From Halieaceae bacterium (GTDB lineage Bacteria > Pseudomonadota > Gammaproteobacteria > Pseudomonadales > Halieaceae): a DNA stretch of 64,000 nucleotides. Positions 63,854 through 64,000 of the stretch are shown here, in pieces. The stretch's first letter is position 1, and each line of letters starts with the position of its first letter. A model generated the notes under the pieces. It searched no databases, was not told where the DNA came from, and saw nothing but the letters and a program-made list of their open reading frames with translations. The position numbers and the translations under genes were made by a program. The DNA lies in contig JANQLM010000011.1 in NCBI GenBank assembly GCA_028280635.1, forward strand, positions 1 through 64,000, in the 5' to 3' direction.

Positions 63854-64000
63854 ATGTCACTGCGGGAGCACATCCACGTCATATACCTGACCGCGTTTGC
63901 GGCGCTCGGGTCAGCCCATGCGGACACCAATCCGGGCCCTCCCGAGGCCGGGCCAGGGGCTGTGCAGGTGACCGTTGAAGTGCTCGAATTTGATTGCCTC
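63854..64000 (+). CDS. Small secreted protein with EVLEFDC motif (paralogue 2, cut by window end)
   Basis: AGGGAG lies seven bases before ATG 63854. The 49 visible codons give a signal peptide (MSLREHIHVIYLTAFAALG, ending near SAHAD), a Pro/Gly-rich linker and VQVTVEVLEFDCL. This matches the start of the mature part of the protein at 61086 (VTLEVLEYDC). The gene continues beyond the window. Function unknown; the duplication around the VWA gene suggests a shared system. Confidence 0.65.
   Translation, partial: MSLREHIHVIYLTAFAALGSAHADTNPGPPEAGPGAVQVTVEVLEFDCL

Overview
The window looks like chromosomal DNA of a marine-type gammaproteobacterium, and a Halieaceae/Spongiibacteraceae-like lineage would fit. 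This rests on gene content: MetH, NfuA, the gloB-yafS-rnhA-dnaQ block, NhaB, NudC, SohB, MlaA, and many acyl-CoA enzymes and TonB/RND systems. It is inference from recognised families; no database search was possible. No rRNA or tRNA gene and no CRISPR array was seen.

Region 1 (1-30.7 kb) is GC-rich housekeeping DNA. It holds metH (5' part), nfuA, aroG, an AddB/AddA-like helicase-nuclease pair, an acyl-CoA synthetase, an LLM-type flavin oxidoreductase and a cobB sirtuin. Then come mltD, gloB, a yafS-type methyltransferase, rnhA and dnaQ (which ends in a 21-bp tandem repeat), nhaB, nudC, sohB, acuI, a CaiB-type CoA-transferase and a VOC protein. A hydrolase-mlaA-substrate-binding-protein operon, an S1/P1 nuclease, and DUF4344 and DUF3859 proteins follow.

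Region 2 (30.7-32.5 kb) is the likely replication terminus. A 28-bp sequence at 30755-30782 matches the E. coli dif site at about 24 of 28 positions. FtsK-type GGGNAGGG octamers that I could find by eye point rightward to its left and leftward to its right. Small phage-like genes sit beside it: a DUF3653 HTH protein, a two-helix membrane protein and an overlooked 58-residue protein. Together they look like the remnant of a Xer-integrated (inovirus-like) element.

Region 3 (32.5-55.0 kb) is a catabolic island with lower GC and different codon use. It encodes a TonB-dependent receptor, a GPH/MelB-type symporter, an acyl-CoA ligase, two adjacent acyl-CoA dehydrogenases, three crotonases, an SDR dehydrogenase and an SCP2-type thiolase. 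It also has two FrsA-like alpha/beta hydrolases, a BKACE (DUF849) enzyme, an SMP-30 lactonase, a phytanoyl-CoA dioxygenase-like protein and an unusual substrate-binding/acetolactate-decarboxylase fusion. A TetR repressor lies inside. The palindrome CTACCGNNCGGTAG (zero or one mismatch) occurs six times, only in promoter regions of these genes, and at four of them it fills the -35/-10 spacer. I read this as one TetR-controlled uptake and beta-oxidation regulon for an unidentified carboxylic/ester compound. It is the best candidate here for an undescribed system.

Region 4 (55.2-64 kb) returns to high GC. A 5'-truncated LysR remnant marks the island edge. Next are a second TetR with a 45-bp palindromic operator and an RND/LolA-like/beta-barrel operon. 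A two-VWA secreted protein follows, flanked by two related small secreted proteins, the second cut by the window end.
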